Shown here: in pieces, positions 51,601 through 63,608 of the stretch | How the letters are laid out: every line of letters begins with the position of its first letter | Position numbering within the stretch: the first letter of the stretch is position 1 | Source: Euryodendron excelsum | Lineage: Eukaryota; Streptophyta; Magnoliopsida; Ericales; Pentaphylacaceae | Assembly (NCBI GenBank): GCA_033060915.1 | Contig: CM065379.1 | Span: 31,702,318 to 31,766,317, forward strand | Direction: 5' to 3' | DNA length: 64,000 bases | The notes under the pieces: model-generated | What the model was told of the DNA's origin: nothing | Database searches by the model: none | Seen by the model: the letters and a program-made list of their open reading frames with translations, nothing else | Translations under genes and position numbers: made by a program

Positions 51601-52740
51601 TGTCATGTAGTATTTTCTTTTCGCCTCCGCTTCCAATCCTTCCAAAGTTTGCCAAGCCTCTTTAAATAATTTTTTTAAACCAGTCATCGACATCAATGTT
51701 TGCCTACATTTTAAACAATATGTTAAAATTAAATAGGCAAGGAACAAAGTTACAAGTACATACTATACCTTAACATCCAACCAAATATCCTCCTTAACAT
51801 CTTGTGGTACAACCCTCAAAGCCGTGTAGTTAAGCAATAACTTGTTCCCATCTCGAGCCATTATACCCAAATACATAGATAGCTTTGATGTCATTGAATC
51901 AACTGGTTGATTCAAGCAATTGAGCTTAACAGGTAACTGCTTAGTTGTACCCCACTCATTAACAAATCGTGCAGGCCCACGCCCATGTTTTTGGATAGAT
52001 TGGCCTGAACTATGGACTTAATATTCAAAGCGAACAAATGTTAGCATAAAGATGATGTATGTGAATGTAAAAACAATGACATGAGTTCATTAAATTAAGG
52101 GACAATATTGTGCCTTTACATATTACTCTACTACAGGGGACTGTTAGCAAGGTGCCACGAATTGGGTTAAGAATGGCACATTAAATCTATATTCAAATAC
52201 ATCTATTTTCGTAACTGTCTACACATTTGGGAGTAAAAAAAACATTGCATGAATAAGTGATAGCTATTTCTTTCGTGCATCCTATTTAGGGACCAGGTTA
52301 TTGGCTTTAGGATTTGGTCCTAGTCTTAACTTCTGGTTTATTGGCTTGAACTATTAAGATTATGCCCATTGTTTTTGCATTTATTTTCTAATCTAACCAT
52401 ATGTACGTATATTATTATCTCTTAATTATTCAAAAAATAAATAATAATAGTGTCAATTACCTTGTTCGTGTGCAGAATGACTCTAATTACTACTAGACTC
52501 TGAAAGGCTCATGCGTGGACTAACTTTGCTTGGTATATGATAAAATTGGTGTTGAGATGAATGGGACTGCAACTGAGTTTGGGAATGCAACTACGGCCTT
52601 GGTTGGTATTCTAATGGTAGCTGCGACTCTGGTTGCGATGCCAATTTAGTTTGCAACTGCAGTTGGCTTCTAAGCATTGGTCCAATTCGGAAAGATGACC
52701 TTTTTTCAACGCCAATCATGGATATCTACATATCAACACC
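48690..52740 (-). pseudogene. Degraded second gene of the CACTA element (Transposase_24 / Ptta-En-Spm type)
   Basis: Exons on the minus strand, in order: 52720-52459 (Gln-rich, KRSSFRIGPM); 52013-51771 (RGPARFVNEWGTTKQLPVKL, SKLSMYLGIMARDGN, DVKEDIWLDVK); about 51700-51505 (LKKLFKEAWQTLEGL and DQWPILVEYWSSEEA); 51335-51255 (KRSQQNINSRKQLKMGHTSG); about 51149-51050 (KYGHKPSRLEVFILTRKRKN); 50914-50539 (ELFGRSRKAVD, EEITTKVRAEMENKF); later small exons; and 48946-48690 (VIAQGTIISKDLSKVVRGMQ, then VRPREGVNTVGEAIKATVAW after a one-base frameshift in an A run). Order and motifs match the plant En/Spm Transposase_24 family; the role is inferred as a DNA-binding cofactor of transposition. Several in-frame stops occur, so it is a pseudogene. 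Exact splice sites are partly estimated. Confidence 0.75.
48940..50480. repeat. Diverged tandem duplication of about 845 bp inside the CACTA second gene
   Basis: Segment 48940-49640 is repeated at 49786-50480. Shared pieces include 'tttatgaattatgagatgtt' and 'tattatgtgcactagacgaa', and the duplicated exon VLDSSSAHNTPS occurs in both (minus, about 49625 and 50465). Confidence 0.8.
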
Positions 52741-54645
52741 ATATCATTTAAGAGAATAGGGGAAGAAAGTGCAGAAAGGGTAGCAACAAAAATATTTCGC
52801 TTCACTTGTCATCATATACAAAGCTACTGATAAATGAAATTAATTCCATAAGATTTTTGTACACTTGGACAATTTTTCTTTCCCACAAACTTAGCATAAT
52901 TTAAAAAAAAAAACAGTTAACAGTAGCCCAAAATATTTTGAACTCAACCAAACTGATTAAAGTGCACAATGCACAAAGAAATAAAGGGCCATTATCTTTC
53001 GCACTTCAGTTAAGCTTAAATGAAATATGGTGGCTGCAAACACCAGGAATGCACTTACACTTCGTGGTTGTAGTATGGGTCGAGTTTGAGACTGTGGCTG
53101 GTTGTCAGGCATCGATCCAACCCAAAAAGATGACCTTTTTTTAACACAGTCATGGCTATCTGCACATCAATTACCATAGCGAAGCAAGAGGGAAGTACAA
53201 AGTCACGAAGACAAAAAAATTAATCAATAAGCACGAAAGAGCTACTAAGAAGTATTTCGACAGCGAAGTAAGAGGGAAGTACAAGGTCATTTATAAAAAA
53301 AAAAACAATTATAATAATGAATAAGCACAAAAGAGCTACTTAGAACTTGTATTATATTTTCTAACAATAAATGAGTTAGTGGCTAAGTGGATATGGAGGT
53401 GATCAATTCCAATTAGCTGTCATCTTCGTGTTGGGGGCAGTAAAAGAGTGAGTAGATATAAAGTAAAGGTTGCAAGGGTATGAAAGAAATGATGTAGGCA
53501 AAAGTATATTTAAGGACCAATAAATGGAGTTCACTACTAGGGATGATTTACAAATTTGGTAATAAATTCAATGATCAACCTTTGCATAAATACGCTGGTG
53601 CCCCAATTTCTACTCTGCTGCCCCATAACAAGTTGTTGTAGGAAAACAAAAAATAGAGAACTCTGCTGTGAAGAACTTGCTTCGCAGTAAAAAAACAAAC
53701 TGTCTATTTTTTTATAACTTTTTTTTTTATTTTATCTTACAGTGATGTTGATGCTGTAGTTAGATAAATCCAGTTTTCTATTTTATGATTCTAGACTGTC
53801 TAGTTTTTCTTGGACTGTTAGGAAGAGAGGACTTTCCTCCACACTACTTGCCACATTGAGGACAAGCAATTCTAACTCTAATAAAACTAGACCAGTGAGG
53901 TTTATATGGAACTAGACATAATGACAAGGGCCAAAAAATACCTGAGAGAACAACATGTTACTAAAAATTCAGCCTAGATATAATGGATTGTTTACTACTT
54001 ATAATTGGAAACACAACCACCCCCAAACCCCCCTCCCCCCCCCCCTCTCTGCGAACACTCCCCCAATCCACAGAGTGGGGAAAAAATATACAGTTGAATA
54101 GTAAATAGTAGTTATGGGGCACCATGCAAAAATATCTCACGATTGATCAATTGTGTTCCATGATGTGCTCACTATTATGTAAATTGTGGACTAAAAAAAT
54201 TCTGTCTTTCTGCAAACTTCCAGGTGAATTGATATCTTTATAAACCATTTAGGTAGTAAAATCCAAGTAACTAAAGACAATTAAATACTCAATCTTGTTG
54301 CACAATATAAAGTTGAGAGAAAGTGTGTGTCATCCAAGGCAGGTGTCTTACTTGGGTATCTAGAATACATTCCCTTGTACATATTTCAACAGTCTAAAAA
54401 ATGTTTCCATCAAGTGTGTGTGTGTGTTGTGCCAATATGAAATAGGGAACTTGATACCATAATGGAGCAAAAACTAAGAACTGTCATGGAACAATTTTAA
54501 AAATGATAGTTAGCACTGGGGATGCGCTTTCACTTTGATGATGCAATGTCGATTGAGTTTGAGGTTATGGTTGGCTACCAGGCATTGGTCCAACAGGGAA
54601 AGATAACTTCTTTCGAGCACCAATCAGGGTACCAATCATGGCTCT
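52600..54645 (-). repeat. Threefold repeated exon of the CACTA second gene
   Basis: Three related pieces on the minus strand encode the pattern KRSSF-x-x-G-x-M followed by Gln/Pro-rich sequence: near 54645-54540 (ARKKLSFPVGPMPGSQP), 53150-53040 (KKRSSFWVGSMPDNQPQSQT) and 52720-52600 (EKRSSFRIGPMLRSQLQ). The DNA between them is AT-rich and without other recognised content. Confidence 0.6.
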
Positions 54646-54949
54646 CTACATAATAAATTATTAGAGAGTGAAGGCTATATAGACTTTAAAAGCATTAGCC
54701 CAATTATCAAAGGCAAGTTAATATTTCCTACTACCTATCATGAACCTCATAGTAATAATGTTTGACATACAAAAAAACTAAAAAGGTAAAAAAAAAAAAA
54801 AGCATCTTGATTTCAAAGTAAAACTAAACTGAAAGGCTTATTTAAACCAAAAAAAATTCCCCATTAGAAAAGGCAGCAACTCTAGTCTAAAAACAACGAG
54901 AGCATAAAAAATAGTACAAGGGTAAATTTGCAAGCGAAAGTAATTCCAA

Positions 54950-56560
54950 CACGCATATTAAGGATTAGAACTCCTAATTTCAATGGCCAAGTAGGAAAAA
55001 GTTATATAACAAGAATCACAATTGGCATAAATTAAAAAGTTTTGAGTTTCCAAACAGGTGCACTTCTTTAAAAAGGAAGTCTGTAGCAGCAATAATGAAG
55101 CAGTAGCATCATTTGCCAAACTCATACCAGCAAGGAGCATAAGCTGCAAAAACCCTTTCAGGCACAACAGGGCAACAACAACATGATGATTGACTCTACA
55201 ATTTTCAGATATATCCTCACCGTAACCAAATCCATCTTCATCACTTTCCCAGTCATCCTCACCACTTTCAAACTCATCTTCACTACTTTGAAATTCATAT
55301 TCACTGTTCTTATCCTCATATTCGTCAATTGGAGCATCATCTTGGTCATTGCTAGTATCTATTGTTGTTCCATCTATGCCTGCCCTAATCCATGTAGCGT
55401 CCTCTTTCTGATTGAATAGGGTATTGTCCAACTCCTGACCATTGTAAGTATCAAATTGAGGATCTTCAATAGCACTGCTTCTAGATTCTGTTCCCATGTC
55501 AAATACGTACCTAACTGTCGTTTTCACTATGACATGCCAATTTTGTTCTGCAGGATCTTGCACATACCAAACTTGTTCTGCTTGAGATGCTAGGACAAAA
55601 GGTTCATCTGATAACCTATTTTCTTTGCATAATAGATTATTGAAATTCACAAATGTGAATTTAAATTCATCTTGCCTTTTTTCCACGTTGTTATCGACCC
55701 AATCACACTTAAATAACACAAACTTAAGATCATTGGAATACCGTAGTTTAATAATATCAGTCAAAGTTCCATAAAAAGTAACATCTCCAGATATAGGATT
55801 CTTGTCCCTTCAACTTGCATAACTCCTAGTATTTGCATTCACTAGGATTCCACAATTTTGAGTACTTCTTCTACTCTCACATTCCTTGGTGTGAAACCTA
55901 AATCCATTAATAATGTATTCAGTGTATCTCTTTGCCCATTTGTCCGGTCCTATAGCTAACCTTTTGACTTCATGAGATATAGGGTCACTACCTTGCTGTT
56001 GCAAACTTTGTACCTATTTTAAGTAATAAAAAGCATTTAACATGACATGTTATGTCATAATAATGATGAAAGTAAGCATTTAGATGTAATTTTGTTAAAT
56101 TTTCAAAACAAATACGAGACTTACATGATCTTTAAACCATTTGTGAAATTGTTTGCTGTGAATGCAATTAATTTCATAATCCCTTAGGCAACTCCTCCCA
56201 GATTTAATAAATGCAATGTGTTCCCTACACAAACTTAGTTACTACTTGAGCTTACGCTGGCATACTTTAGTAGTTAAAAATAATAATTTATTTGGGGTTG
56301 ATGCCTTACATATCGATGTGCTTGAGCCCATGGAATGTCATCAAGGCAAACCATTTGTGATTTCCTTAAAGGACGACCTCTTTGTTCACATGAATTTTCA
56401 ACACCATCATAATTCCTCACAGGTTTGTTAAGCTTTGTTTCCACATCATCTAAGTACGTAGCACAAAATGTCATACATTCTTTTGCTAAGTACCCTTGTG
56501 CAATTGACCCTTCTGGATGACTTTGATTACGCTCATAGTTTTTTAGTGTGAGTAGATACC
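54950..56560 (-). pseudogene. TNP2-type CACTA transposase, C-terminal half (DUF4218 end plus DUF4216)
   Basis: The minus-strand exons start at the element C boundary. Exon 56560-56309 gives NYERNQSHPEGSIAQGYLAK, ECMTFCATYLDDVETKLNKP and IPWAQAHRY, the end of the DUF4218 region. Exon about 56223-56126 gives EHIAFIKSGRSCLRDYEINC and FHKWFKDH. Exon 56013 to about 55190 gives YTEYIINGFRFHTKECES, GILVNANTRSYAS-stop-RDKNP, then DUF4216: GDVTFYGTLTDIIKLRY, VLFKCDWVDN, FVLASQAEQVWYVQDP and WHVIVKTTVRYVFDMG, with a Glu/Asp-rich tail. These follow the order known for plant CACTA transposases. The catalytic N-terminal part lies on the far side of element C and is not in the window. One TGA interrupts the frame near 55809. 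The gene is therefore cut and degraded. Confidence 0.88.
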
Positions 56561-59500
56561 TGTCGCGCCCAGATTTTTCACAGTCAAGAAATACACACAC
56601 AAGCGGGAAAAAAACTGCATTCTCTTATTAGAACTCATCCTCCTAGAAGAATGAGTGCGACTAGGTTTGAATAGAAAATTGAATTGAATAAAGGGTTTTT
56701 GAAAAAAGTTTGGAGTCGCCACCTAACTTGATTAAGGTAAGTTAGGTCACCTAAAAACTAAGCATAATCCGAAGACTACAGTTAGGGTTTTTGAAAATGA
56801 TTTTGGAAAACATCCTCAATAGAGGGTTTTTAGGAAAACAGGTTATTTAGAAATCTTTGGAAAATATTTAAAGCCCTTTTTTGAAAATAACTCCATTTTG
56901 GTCTTTGAAAAGAGAGTTTGAAAATAGATTTAGGAATAGATTTGAAAAGACATTGATTTGATTCAAAAAGAAATTTGAAAAGATAGATTTGAAATTGGAA
57001 AGAAAGTTTAGAAATTGAAATTAAGGATTGAAAATAGATTTTTAGAATTGGAAGTCGGAAATAGAATATAGAATTGGAAAGGGGAAAGAAGTTATGGAAT
57101 TGGAGATTTGAAAAAGGTTATGACCGCACGCATGAGGGTTGCTTACATATCCTTTTTGAGGAATTATGTCAGTCGTAGTTCAAACAAGAGTCCAATAGAA
57201 AATAGAAGATTTGATATGGAAGAAGAAATTGAATTGGAATTTGGATTTGATTTGAATTTAGAATAGAAGATTGGAGTTTGGAATTAAGAAGATTAGACTT
57301 TGATTTGGAAATATAGAACTTGGAGCAAGAATTTGGGCTTGTTTTTGGAAAGATTGAGATTTAGGAAACCTAGACATAGGAAAGATGGGATTTAGAAAGG
57401 ACTTGAGATTAAGAAAGACTTGACTCGAATATTGGACTTGGAAGATTAGGGAAGATTGGATTCAGGAAGGGTTCGAATTAGGAAAGTTCCATTTTACGAA
57501 AGATTTCGAATTAGGAAAGTTTCGAGATTGGAAAGTTTTGAAATAGGAAATGTTTCATTTTAGGAAAGTTTCGATTTAGGAAATTTTTCATTTTAAGAAA
57601 GGTTTTGAAAAAAGGAAAGGTTTCGAATTATGAAAGGTTTCATTTTAAGAAAATATTGGAATTGGAAAGTTTTCATTTAAGGAAAGTTTTGTTTCTAGGA
57701 TGTTTTGACTTAAGGAAGTTTTGAATTTGGGATGTTTTGAAATAGGAAAGTTTAGAAAGTAAGAAAGTTTTGAGTTTAGAAAGTTTTAGATTTGGAAAGA
57801 TTTGAAGTTTAAGAAAGTATGAGATTAGCAATGAGTGGATTAGGAAAGGTTTAGACTAGGAAGGATTGAGATTCCATTTTCCTAAAACAAGGGATTAGAT
57901 TTTGTTTCTAAAAAAGTGTTTTGATTTTGTTTCCAAAAATGGAGGATAGGATCTAGTTTCCTAAATGGAAGATTGGATTTGGTTTCCTAAAGGGAAGATT
58001 GGATTTGACATGGATTTGGAAGGTGAAGTTTTATAAACCCTAGATTTGGAAGACTGTAGTTTTGACGTAGAAAAGAGGTTTTTGGAAACTTATGATTTGA
58101 AGGCAAGATTGGGAATTGGAAATCATGTTTTTGGGAAGGAAAATTAGGGTTTCCTCATCGTTGGCTTTAGGGTTTAACTTGGACTCTAAGAGAATAGATT
58201 TTTAGAAAGTAAGTTTTTAGAAAGGGAGATTTTTGGAAGACAATCCTAGAGAGGAGTTTTTAGAAAGTTAATTTTGAAAAGAAAGCTTTTCGAAAGGGAT
58301 TTTGGAAAGTAAAACTTTGAGAGCGTTTTTGGAAAGAGAGATTTTGGAAGGAGATCTTAAAAAAGAGTTTTTGAAAAGTAAATTTTGAAAAGAGAGTTTT
58401 TGGAAAGGGATTTTTGCAAAGAGATTGTTAGGAAGGAAACCTATGGAGTGTTTTTAGAAAGTGAATTTCGAAGAGAGCGTTTTGGAAAGGAGTTTTCAGC
58501 AAAGTGAGTTTTGTGAGGGGAAGTTTAAGAAAATAACTTTGGAAAGGAATTTTGGAAATGAGATTAAAGAGAATTTTTAGAAAGTGTATTAGAGAAGAGA
58601 TTTTTTAGAAAGAGAGATTTTTGGAAAGAGAGTTTTTAGAAAGTATATAAAATATCTCACTTTCCTAAAGCGATTCTAACCATAAGAAGGCTAGAAGCAC
58701 TTTAAGATAGTGGTTTTGAAAACAACAAGGATTTGAAAATATAGACCATATTGGTCACTTTAAATGTAACACCTTCCTAAAGCAACCCTAACCATGAAAA
58801 TGCAAGAATCACCTTAGGATTGTGATTTTGAAAACAAGTTTTGAAAAAGAAGATTTAATGCAAGTTTTGAAAACAAGTTGGAAAATGAATTTTGGAGGAA
58901 TGCAAGATCATGATATGCACAATACAAGTTGGGGTCGTGAACATACAAGGTTAAGGCTTCACCACATAATCAAGGGGGCCAAACCCACGTGGTCTTCAGT
59001 TAGACTAAGAGAAAGCCCCCGACACAGTGACTTCCAATAGCCTAATCCTACACATAGACTGGGAAGTCCTTTGTTTCAAGCATGCAAGAAAGGGGGGGAA
59101 GAAGATAGGGGATTAAAGTAGAAGAAACCCCAAGTGGGTTCAAGGAGAGAAGAGAGGGGGAAGATGCATAAACTTAAATAGAAAGCCTACCTTGTGCCTT
59201 GTTTATTTTGCTTTGCTTTGCGCGCTTTGCTTTCTTGCTTCGGTCATTGCTTCACTTCAGTCTTTGGGAACTTGTCTTCGATCTTCGGGAGCTTCGAAGT
59301 TGCAGCACATCAAGTCTACAATGGAGGCTTTGAGAGCTAGTGTATGAGTGTATAAGAGTGTGTATGAGTGTATAGAAGGCTAGGGTTTGGAAAACCTAAA
59401 GGAGACTAGGGTTTAGAGAGGCTACGGGCTCTGTATATCGAAGAGTAGGGTTTTTAAACTGAGTTTGTGGACCTCTTTCACACTGGAGGAGGCTCTGTAT

Positions 59501-61038
59501 TTATAGAAAGAGGAATGACCTGGCGCCTGTTGCAGTGGTGCCAGGCCAAAAAAACCTTCTGGCGCCACTAGGAGTGGCGTCAAGCCAAATTTTGGCTTGG
59601 CACCACTAGTAGTGGGGCCAGCCACTTAGGAAAGTTTTAAGGTCAGCAAGCAACGTATCTTCAGAAGATTTGGGCGTCTGTACTAGTGATTACCATGCAA
59701 TTTTTAGCCTGACTTCAATAGGAGTGACTCTGGAAAGTCTGGGAAGGATTTAAGGGACCGAGAATGGTTTCGGAAGGCCGGAAAGGTACAGGAACACTTA
59801 GAATAGGGTCCTAGAGGGTAATGAACTTGGAAAAGGATGACAAGATGTGTTGGAAGGGTTGACCGGGTCATTAGGGGCAAAACTGTCAACTAGATCGAAA
59901 AACTACCGGGATGGACTCAAAATGTCCTAGAAGAAGACTCGAGGTTTGGAAACATTATTTGAAACGTCCCAGGAGATTACCGGTTTGATACCCAGAGCCA
60001 GTGTAGTCGAAAAAAGCAACCGGCCCACCAGGGGCAAAAAGGGTCATTTTGCACCGGGTTTGCCGAAACTGACTCGGAATGATTCGGAAAGATAATGAAA
60101 GGTCGGGAATACTATAAGAAGCAATCTCGAGAGTTTACCGGTTTGATATTGTGTGGTTCCCTGGGCACTCGGATGCCTAGGGGCAAAATGGTCATCTTGA
60201 CCGGAAAGTCTCGGAATTAGCCTGAAACTGACTAGAAGGCAACTAATCATGCCAGATTGCTCTTAAGACAATCTTGGAAAGATGCAATTACCGTTTTAAG
60301 GACTTAGGTACTTTCTCGAGAAACATGCCGAAAAATGGCCCTGGGGGCAGTTTGGTCATTTTTCACCAGAGTGGGCTAGCAGGCATTGGTGTTGACCTAG
60401 GTTTTAAGTGTTTCCGCCACTCTTACGGCGGTCCCGTGATACAGGGGTTTGTTTGCAATTTTCTATATTGACCTATTTGTGAGTACTTCCGTTACTCTGA
60501 CGGTTCGCGATCATTCTCGAGACTACCTGATCTCGAGAAGCTGCTAAATGGACTTAATGCCTGAGGAATCAATTTTCTCAAAAGGCGTGCCAAAACGGAC
60601 ATTTCTACATTGGCAGGCTAGCAGGCTCCAAAGGTGGACCGTTTTACCATCTCGGGGACTTGGGGTCTCGTCTCGGTCGACAGGTTTGAAGGGACTTACT
60701 GTTTCAAAGAGTTCACTAAAAAACGTGCTGGATTTGAGGGTCTTACCACCTTGAGGAATCAACTTTCTCGAAAGGTGTACTAGATTTAATTGGAATTGGA
60801 ATTGAGAATGGAATTTACCATCTTTAGAAAGATGTGCCTGTTAGAATTGGACCGAACATTACCCCCAAAGGCATTTTGGTTATTTTGCCTTTATTTAGGC
60901 CCAGCGGGCCCGCGAAGCAGTTTGATTGATGGGATTAGACTTGGAAAGTTGATTTAGATTGGAATACGTCCATATTGACTTGAATACAAGTCTGGATGGA
61001 TTGGAGATTGCCGAACGGGCAAAATTGGGGTGCTTACA
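56561..61038 (-). mobile_element. Element C: 3' LTR
   Basis: A 4478-bp LTR in minus orientation runs from TGTCGCGCCC to GGGGTGCTTACA. A purine tract on the minus strand directly adjoins its outer (right) end, so this is a 3' LTR and the internal region continues to the right. It interrupts the CACTA transposase frame; the left flanking five bases are ATACC (56556-56560). It lacks the conserved block near 56910 by deletion. Confidence 0.9.
59498..59505 (-). promoter_or_regulatory. TATA box of element C 3' LTR
   Basis: TATAAATA on the minus strand in the shared context, with imperfect GGCGCC palindromes at 59560-59605. Confidence 0.6.
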
Positions 61039-61060
61039 GCCGCCCTTCTTTTTCTGTCTT
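61039..61060 (-). other. Polypurine tract of element C
   Basis: On the minus strand AGAAAAAGAAGGGCGGC ends exactly at the LTR start TGTAAGC. It aligns with the tract of element A at 14441-14457. Confidence 0.78.
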
Positions 61061-61093
61061 TGCTTGTCGAAGACAGAAAAGGATAGAGTAAGA
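61061..61093 (-). mobile_element. Element C: internal sequence beside the purine tract
   Basis: This short internal segment matches the complement of about 14405-14440 of A. It is cut off from the rest of C's interior (63231 onward) by the Copia solo LTR. Confidence 0.75.
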
Positions 61094-62013
61094 TGTTGAC
61101 TCAAGGTTGATTCCCATGTTGATTTTGATGATAACTAAACCTTGTGTTATTTTACTAATGCATTTACTTAGTGTGCAGATTAATAAAGTTTATAATTTAT
61201 ACTTAAAGTTCAATCTTAAGTCTAACACATGTCAAAGTGAATGCACAACAAGTTCAAGATCAAGCAATGAGCTCTAAGAGCTATGGAATAAACCAAATAG
61301 AGGATTGACGCCTATTTCTACTTCAAGCAAATGTTTTATATTCGAAGAGATTGAAGGTGTTCAAATGAAACTTTTATCAAGTATGCAAAGACTCATTGAA
61401 GATTGATTTGCACTCAAGAAAGATTGAAGACTTCATCAAAGTATGCTAAAGTCAGTTGAAGATAATCTGATTATGAAGATATTGAAAATGCTCAAGAGAA
61501 GACTTCATCAAGAATGCAAAGATCAATTTCAGATTATGTGATTGAAGTTGCTTGAGAAGAAGACTCATAATGATTGTCTGATCTTTACATGGAATCCAAG
61601 TGAAGAATTCTTCTACAATAGAAAGAATCAATGAAGACTAGATGTATGATGAGATTTCATCAAGTTTAGAGAAGAATTGCTAGCAAAGAGAAGAAATTGG
61701 CAATGAAGCATTGTGAAGCTCTACATAATTGAGGAAGCTTGGCATTGAAAGAGATTGTTTTACAATGAAAAGAAGAAGCTTTGCAAATGAAGAAGAAAAT
61801 ATCAACATTCATCTAATGAAGCTCTAACTGTTTGAGAGTTCAGAGAAGATGAATGTCAAATGATTGATTCAATCCAAATTGAATAGAAGTTAACTCTGAT
61901 GAGTTAAAAGAGTTTGATTGATCATCATACCCTAAAGAAAAGATCCCTTGAAGATCTTATACTGCTGCTGAGATGAGCTGGATCATTACAAGTCAGAAAG
62001 TAGATTTTTGGGC

Positions 62014-62480
62014 AATGAGCGGACACATGAAAATGAAGAGTCGCCTCATAAAGATAGACACAGAAAGCCTGAAGACAAAATGATCAATGAGCAGACTCAT
62101 GGAAATGAAGAGTCGCCTAATGGAGACAGACGCAAAAGGCTTAAAGACAAAATGATCAATAAGCGGACTCATGGAAATGAAGAGCTGCCTCATGAATACA
62201 AAAGCAAAAGCCTGAAGACAAAATGGTCAATGAGCAGACTCATAAAGATGAAGAGTAGCCTTATGACAACAGAAGTAAAAGGCTGAAGATCAAATGTACA
62301 AAGAGTCGACTCCTGAAGATGAAGAGTGGCCTCATGACAACAGAAGTAAACAGCTGAAGATCAAATGTACAAAGAGCGGACTCCTAAATATAAAGAGTCA
62401 CCACATGAAGACAAAAGCAAAAATATGAAGACAGAATGAACAAGGAGTTGACTCATTGATATGAAGAGCGGACTCATGGA
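62014..62480 (+). repeat. 71-72 bp tandem repeat in the Copia LTR
   Basis: The anchor 'gaagagtcgcctca' or a variant recurs near 62035, 62107, 62179, 62250, 62321, 62392 and 62462, giving about seven units. The ORFs across it on both strands come from the near-multiple-of-three period. Confidence 0.88.
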
Positions 62481-62645
62481 GACAGTGGACAACGTCTGGC
62501 AAATGCAGAACTAGAAGTGTCGACTCTACAATCCTAGAGTCGACCCCCTAGGATATAACGGCTAGTTTTTCTAACGTTATAACGAACTGGACGTGCATTA
62601 AATGAAGCCTAACAACCTCTAACGGATGGAATCAATACAGGGGTT

Positions 62646-62651
62646 TATATA
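62646..62651 (+). promoter_or_regulatory. TATA-like box of the Copia LTR
   Basis: TATATA occurs in 'ggggtttatatacaagc', at a position that suits the U3/R border of a Copia LTR. Confidence 0.5.
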
Positions 62652-63230
62652 CAAGCTTCCAGCTGCATTTATAACAAGAAAGAGAGACAAGAAACAAGAA
62701 TCACTGACTAATCAACCTGAAATTCCTTAATATTCTTCCTGTCTTAACTTGTGAGCTTTGATTGTATAATCTACACTTGATAGAGAGTTTGTTTGTTACT
62801 TGTATATTCTTGTACACTTATAAATGAGAGTTTGAGAGTTCTCTTGTGGAAGAAAAACTATTGTAAGTTTGAGTGGAGCTTGAACAAAACTACTTGGTGG
62901 CTGAAGAACTCGGTGAGGAGTTCTTGTGTATAGTGAGCTGAGCACTTTGTCAATCTGCATCCCATTTGTAATTGGAGATTACATAGTAGAAGAAGACTTC
63001 AGGGGGATCTTGGGGTGGGGACATAGATCACAGTTTGTGGTTGAATCTCAGTAAATCTCTATATTCATTCTATTGCGCTGTTTTCTCTTCTCCTTTTGAT
63101 TACATTGCATTACATATAGTTTGATCACTGTTACATTGCTTAGATAAATTTTAATTAATCTTAATTGCTATTAATCTTCGAAAAACCCAATTCACCCCCC
63201 TCTTGGGTTGCCTTTTGGGCCAACATAAGA

Positions 63231-63608
63231 GTCTCATGTTGACTGTGAGTAAGTCGGAGGGACGAACTTTGGAAATTTTGGAAGACGGAATTGTATAAAA
63301 AAATATTGGGCTGAAATAGCCTTTGAAATCGAGTTTTTGGGGGAAAAAGGGCAAATCTACCCAGAATTGGTAGAAATGGCTTGGCACTATTGCTAGTGGC
63401 GCTAAGCTTAGGAACAAAACCAGAAACATTTATGGTTCGAACACTTGCGGGATTTTAAAGAGTTTGTGAAAAATCGACAGGCATTGTGGGGGAAACTAAC
63501 CTAGACATTGAAAGAGCATCTCTTAGGAACCATGGGAGATTGCCGGAAGTAGACCCCATCGTCGAAAAAATCGCCGAAAGAGAAGATTTCACCGGAGAAC
63601 TCCAAAAG
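63231..63608 (+). pseudogene. 5' exon of the antisense gene (element C copy)
   Basis: This is homologous to the complement of 13997-14400 in A and ends with the donor AAAAG|GTGAGT (GT at 63609). It includes a decayed GGCGCC palindrome at 63380-63405. It has no long open frame, and the only short start (ATGGGAGATTGCCGG) stops after five codons. It is antisense to element C, as the matching exon is to A. A non-coding first exon is the best reading. Confidence 0.42.

Larger units (their letters stand above)
47861..56560 (-). mobile_element. CACTA (En/Spm-type) DNA transposon, 3' part
   Basis: The left end reads GACTACAAGAAAA, one base from the classic plant CACTA terminus CACTACAAGAAAA, followed by subterminal repeats. 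The minus strand carries two degraded genes in the usual order: TNP2-type transposase (right) and the En/Spm second protein (left). Its 5' end is beyond element C, outside the window. The 3-bp target duplication therefore cannot be tested. Confidence 0.85.
61094..63225 (+). mobile_element. Copia-type solo LTR inside element C
   Basis: A 2132-bp LTR begins TGTTGACTCAAGG and ends 'cttttgggccaaca', flanked by a perfect 5-bp duplication TAAGA (61089-61093 and 63226-63230). The terminal 'aattcacccccctcttgggt' and the internal 'aacggctagttt' are typical of plant Ty1/Copia LTRs. The direction is plus, from the TATA-like TATATA at 62646. No internal coding region remains. Confidence 0.9.

Noticed and set aside
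53000..54950. Additional host gene between the CACTA genes
   Set aside because: Apart from the repeated exon pieces the region is AT-rich with stops in all frames and no conserved motif.
56561..56600. N-terminal 13 residues of the 108-codon transposase frame
   Set aside because: They are translated from the LTR of element C; the transposase sequence begins at 56560.
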